From Uranotaenia lowii (lineage: Eukaryota; Arthropoda; Insecta; Diptera; Culicidae), in the NCBI RefSeq assembly GCF_029784155.1, contig NC_073692.1, forward strand, positions 420,071,440-420,135,439: a stretch of DNA of 64,000 bases, written 5' to 3'. Shown piece by piece: positions 55,901-64,000 of the stretch (its first letter is position 1; each line of letters begins with the position of its first letter). A program made the position numbers and the translations under genes. Below the pieces are notes generated by a model, which saw nothing but the letters and a program-made list of their open reading frames with translations, ran no database searches and was not told the origin of the DNA.

Positions 55901-57300
55901 GTTTTCAAAAAAAATTGTGTTGGAAAGTCTCTTTTTAACATAGCACCTTCAAGCAAACGTAAAGAATAAGTCACTAGCTGGTATTTTATCGCATAACTAC
56001 CCCCAGCTTAATTCGGTGATTTTGCCACTAGCGAATACGCTGGCGCGAATCTGGTTTTAGTGTGCTAGGCGTACTGGGATCGATTACCGGTATCGGAAGA
56101 AAACTTTTGGGTTCGAATCTTATAAATGGCCAACAGGTAAGATGTGCTTTTTTGATATTCTCATATATGCGAATGTTCAATCAGTTGCCCAGGCCAGGTA
56201 AATATACGCGGATGCCGGAATACATATAGTAAACTAGTCCATCTGATTGACTTGTTCTTCAAAAATATACTTTCATCAACACATGCAATACATTGAATCC
56301 ATAACAGGACATACGAAGCCTTGGGGTCCGGGTACAGTGTAAGCTGCATTGGAGATTTGTAGAACTAATTTATCTAAATAATGCATATAAGCACATATTA
56401 ACTTAGGCAGAAACTGCGGTGAATCCGTGCACCCATGGTGGATAAACAACATACATAGGTACAACCTCCGGTAAATTTTCAGCTCCAATTATGTCCAGGC
56501 GTTAGGATCACGTAGTTTTTGAGCTAAACTATAATTAGTGCAAGAAAAATTAAAAGTTGACATTTATTTCTTACTGTCTAGTGTGAGAAACGGAAAGGTG
56601 TCACCATTTCATGTTGTTGTAAATTTGCAACAATTAATATTTTGGCTAAATCCTCGAAGTATGTGAAAATAATATTTTTCCATTATTTTTCCTTTCATGT
56701 ACTAATCATTGCGCACTATTGAGAATTTTTTCAAGAAAAAAAATCATGAAATGAAGGGTTAAAAAGCTTATTTTTTAAGCTTCTTTTTGATAGATTTTTC
56801 ATTTTTGCAAGGTAAACAAAAAAGTGTAAAAAATGAGTAGTTTTAGGATTTTCTCTCAGGGTTTGGTCTTTTAGAACCATTTTGGAAAAATGGTATGTTT
56901 TATGTTAAACACAATTTAGCAAATATTGTTCTTAAGGAGCAGGAAGATTATTGTAAATGATTGTGACTAAAACTTTTGATAAAATTTTGATATCTGCAGA
57001 ATTAATCTGCATGGGGAGTTTTTGATCGAATTGTAAATATTATCGGACAACCTACACAGAGCAAAACAGTAATAGGAATATGCATCGTTTAACTGCAAAT
57101 AATTGAATCATTGCTTTAAATCGATTTTTGAAATGAAATCATCGTCATAATTTATGTCTGACAATGATTTACAAGGCATGTAATTTTTTATTTTTGACAT
57201 GTATGAAAATTCTAAGGTAGATTTTTTTGTTTTGATTTTTTGCAATCCTCAAGTAACATTTTCCTTTCCTTTATATGTACGAGCGAATTCAAATGTTAAA
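55901..57300. other. AT-rich intergenic stretch
   Basis: The part at about 55960-56520 is somewhat more balanced in composition but has only short frames (56161-56349 and 56276-56488, minus). The remainder is AT-rich. A B-box-like gggttcgaatct occurs at 56108-56119 without a convincing A box. Confidence 0.5.
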
Positions 57301-58156
57301 GCACTTCCACCCAAAAGGTTATTCACCTACCCTTTTTTCTGTTCCGTTACAAAATTCCTCCCCAACACTTAAATCATCTGCGTCGAGTATTCATTCACGC
57401 ACTGTTCATTGTTTAATGTTCTGCAACCGTTTTGCTCCCGGGGGCTGCTGAAAGAAATCCTTTTTTCTAGAGGCGTTCGTAGACAAGGCGAAAAAACTTT
57501 TCTGCCATCCCTCAACCCCATTTTACATACTTCTGTTTTCAGTGTACCTTTGTGTATATGTAGGTTTACAATTCCGCTTTTGTGCTCATAACGAAGCTGA
57601 AATACGCACCGGATTTTGTACTTTGCTGTGAAATAAATTGCGTCTACATATGCTCGATGATTTGCTACTCATTCAAAACAGAAGTTGAGTACACGAAACG
57701 GAGGAAAAAGAGACGTGGAGGGGGGAATGATAAAGTTACTAATGCCGTAGGCCTTTTCAACAATCAACGTCGTCGTCGTCGTCGTCTTCTTCGTTTTAGA
57801 GTGGGGGGTTGAGGGGATGATGTTTTTGCTTCTTTTCAAAAGTATTTGCCAAGGAATGTTTTCCTATTTTCCATATACACATAGGATGGCTTTACCGAGA
57901 ACGGCATGGATGGATGGATGAGAAATGTTATGTTTAATTACTTGCGATGGCATTTTGCAAAAATGATTTGATAATTTTTTTTCCTGGACCTAGAGCGGGA
58001 GACGAATAGCATGGAGAAAATGTGTTTTGAGATTAAATAATTTGCGATTACTCAACACAACAGCTGACCTTTGGTTCTGTTGGCTTATTTGTAAGAGAAG
58101 CTTTGATAACTGCAAAATTCGAGTAGAAGGTCAGCAAGAACAACGTTTTCGCGAAG
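57301..58156. other. Moderately complex unique stretch next to the CAGA array
   Basis: It includes a pyrimidine-rich patch, a six-unit CGT run at 57768-57785 and short frames (57409-57591, 57582-57812) without a known domain. The last bases before the array (gttttcgcgaag) show no similarity to the HINE-like element ends. No gene is identified. Confidence 0.4.

Positions 58157-64000
<5,844 letters not shown>

Noticed and set aside
56050..56125. tRNA-like segment with gggttcgaatct
   Set aside because: The B-box match is good but no convincing A box lies at proper distance and no cloverleaf arms pair.

Overview
The window looks like non-coding, repeat-dominated DNA from an insect nuclear genome, most likely a mosquito or another dipteran. 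The evidence is the visibly AT-rich background, an I-superfamily non-LTR retrotransposon, a TTAA-flanked palindromic MITE, a TA-flanked palindromic MITE and Helentron/HINE-like non-autonomous elements carrying short CAGA/GTCT tracts. The species assignment is inference. I recognise no complete host protein-coding gene; the clear coding capacity belongs to mobile elements.

Layout. 1-6.7 kb is AT-rich DNA with one more complex island (about 4.8-5.9 kb). 6776-7979 is a foldback element with CAGT ends and TA flanks. 8447-10607 is HINE-like copy A, followed 12 bp later by copy D (10620 to about 14680). Copy D is interrupted by an ORF1-only ('half-LINE') retroelement at 11973-13334 with its target-site duplication (TSD), and ends against a 5'-truncated minus-strand reverse-transcriptase pseudogene (14843-15921). 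The block 11615-17001 is tandemly duplicated as 17010-22396, apparently without divergence, with an 8-bp filler at the junction. 22.4-24.3 kb holds two hairpins. 24330-27823 is a long-inverted-repeat element split by HINE-like copy B (25064-27655). 28.5-29.7 kb and 37.8-40.9 kb are higher-complexity islands that could hold host promoters or UTR exons. 32421-32980 is an inverted repeat whose arms each carry a tRNA-like A box and B box. 41544-43268 is a 1.7-kb palindromic piggyBac-type MITE. 46610-46861 is a relic RT fragment. 47251-49201 is HINE-like copy C. About 49963-55878 (minus strand) is a nearly complete I-superfamily element: ORF2 (1363 aa; endonuclease, RT, RNase H, Zn motif) is open, but ORF1 has lost its zinc-knuckle region. 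From 58157 to the end is one nearly perfect (CAGA)n array of 5.84 kb.

How the parts relate. The I-type element and the ORF1-only element have related ORF1 N-termini and similar 3' tails, so the ORF1-only element may be mobilised in trans by such an ORF2. The HINE-like elements encode nothing recognisable and would depend on a helicase partner elsewhere. They carry a CAGA/GTCT tract near one end, which is a possible seed for the terminal array. The nesting order can be read: HINE copy D, then the ORF1-only insertion, then the segmental duplication; and the foldback element, then HINE copy B.
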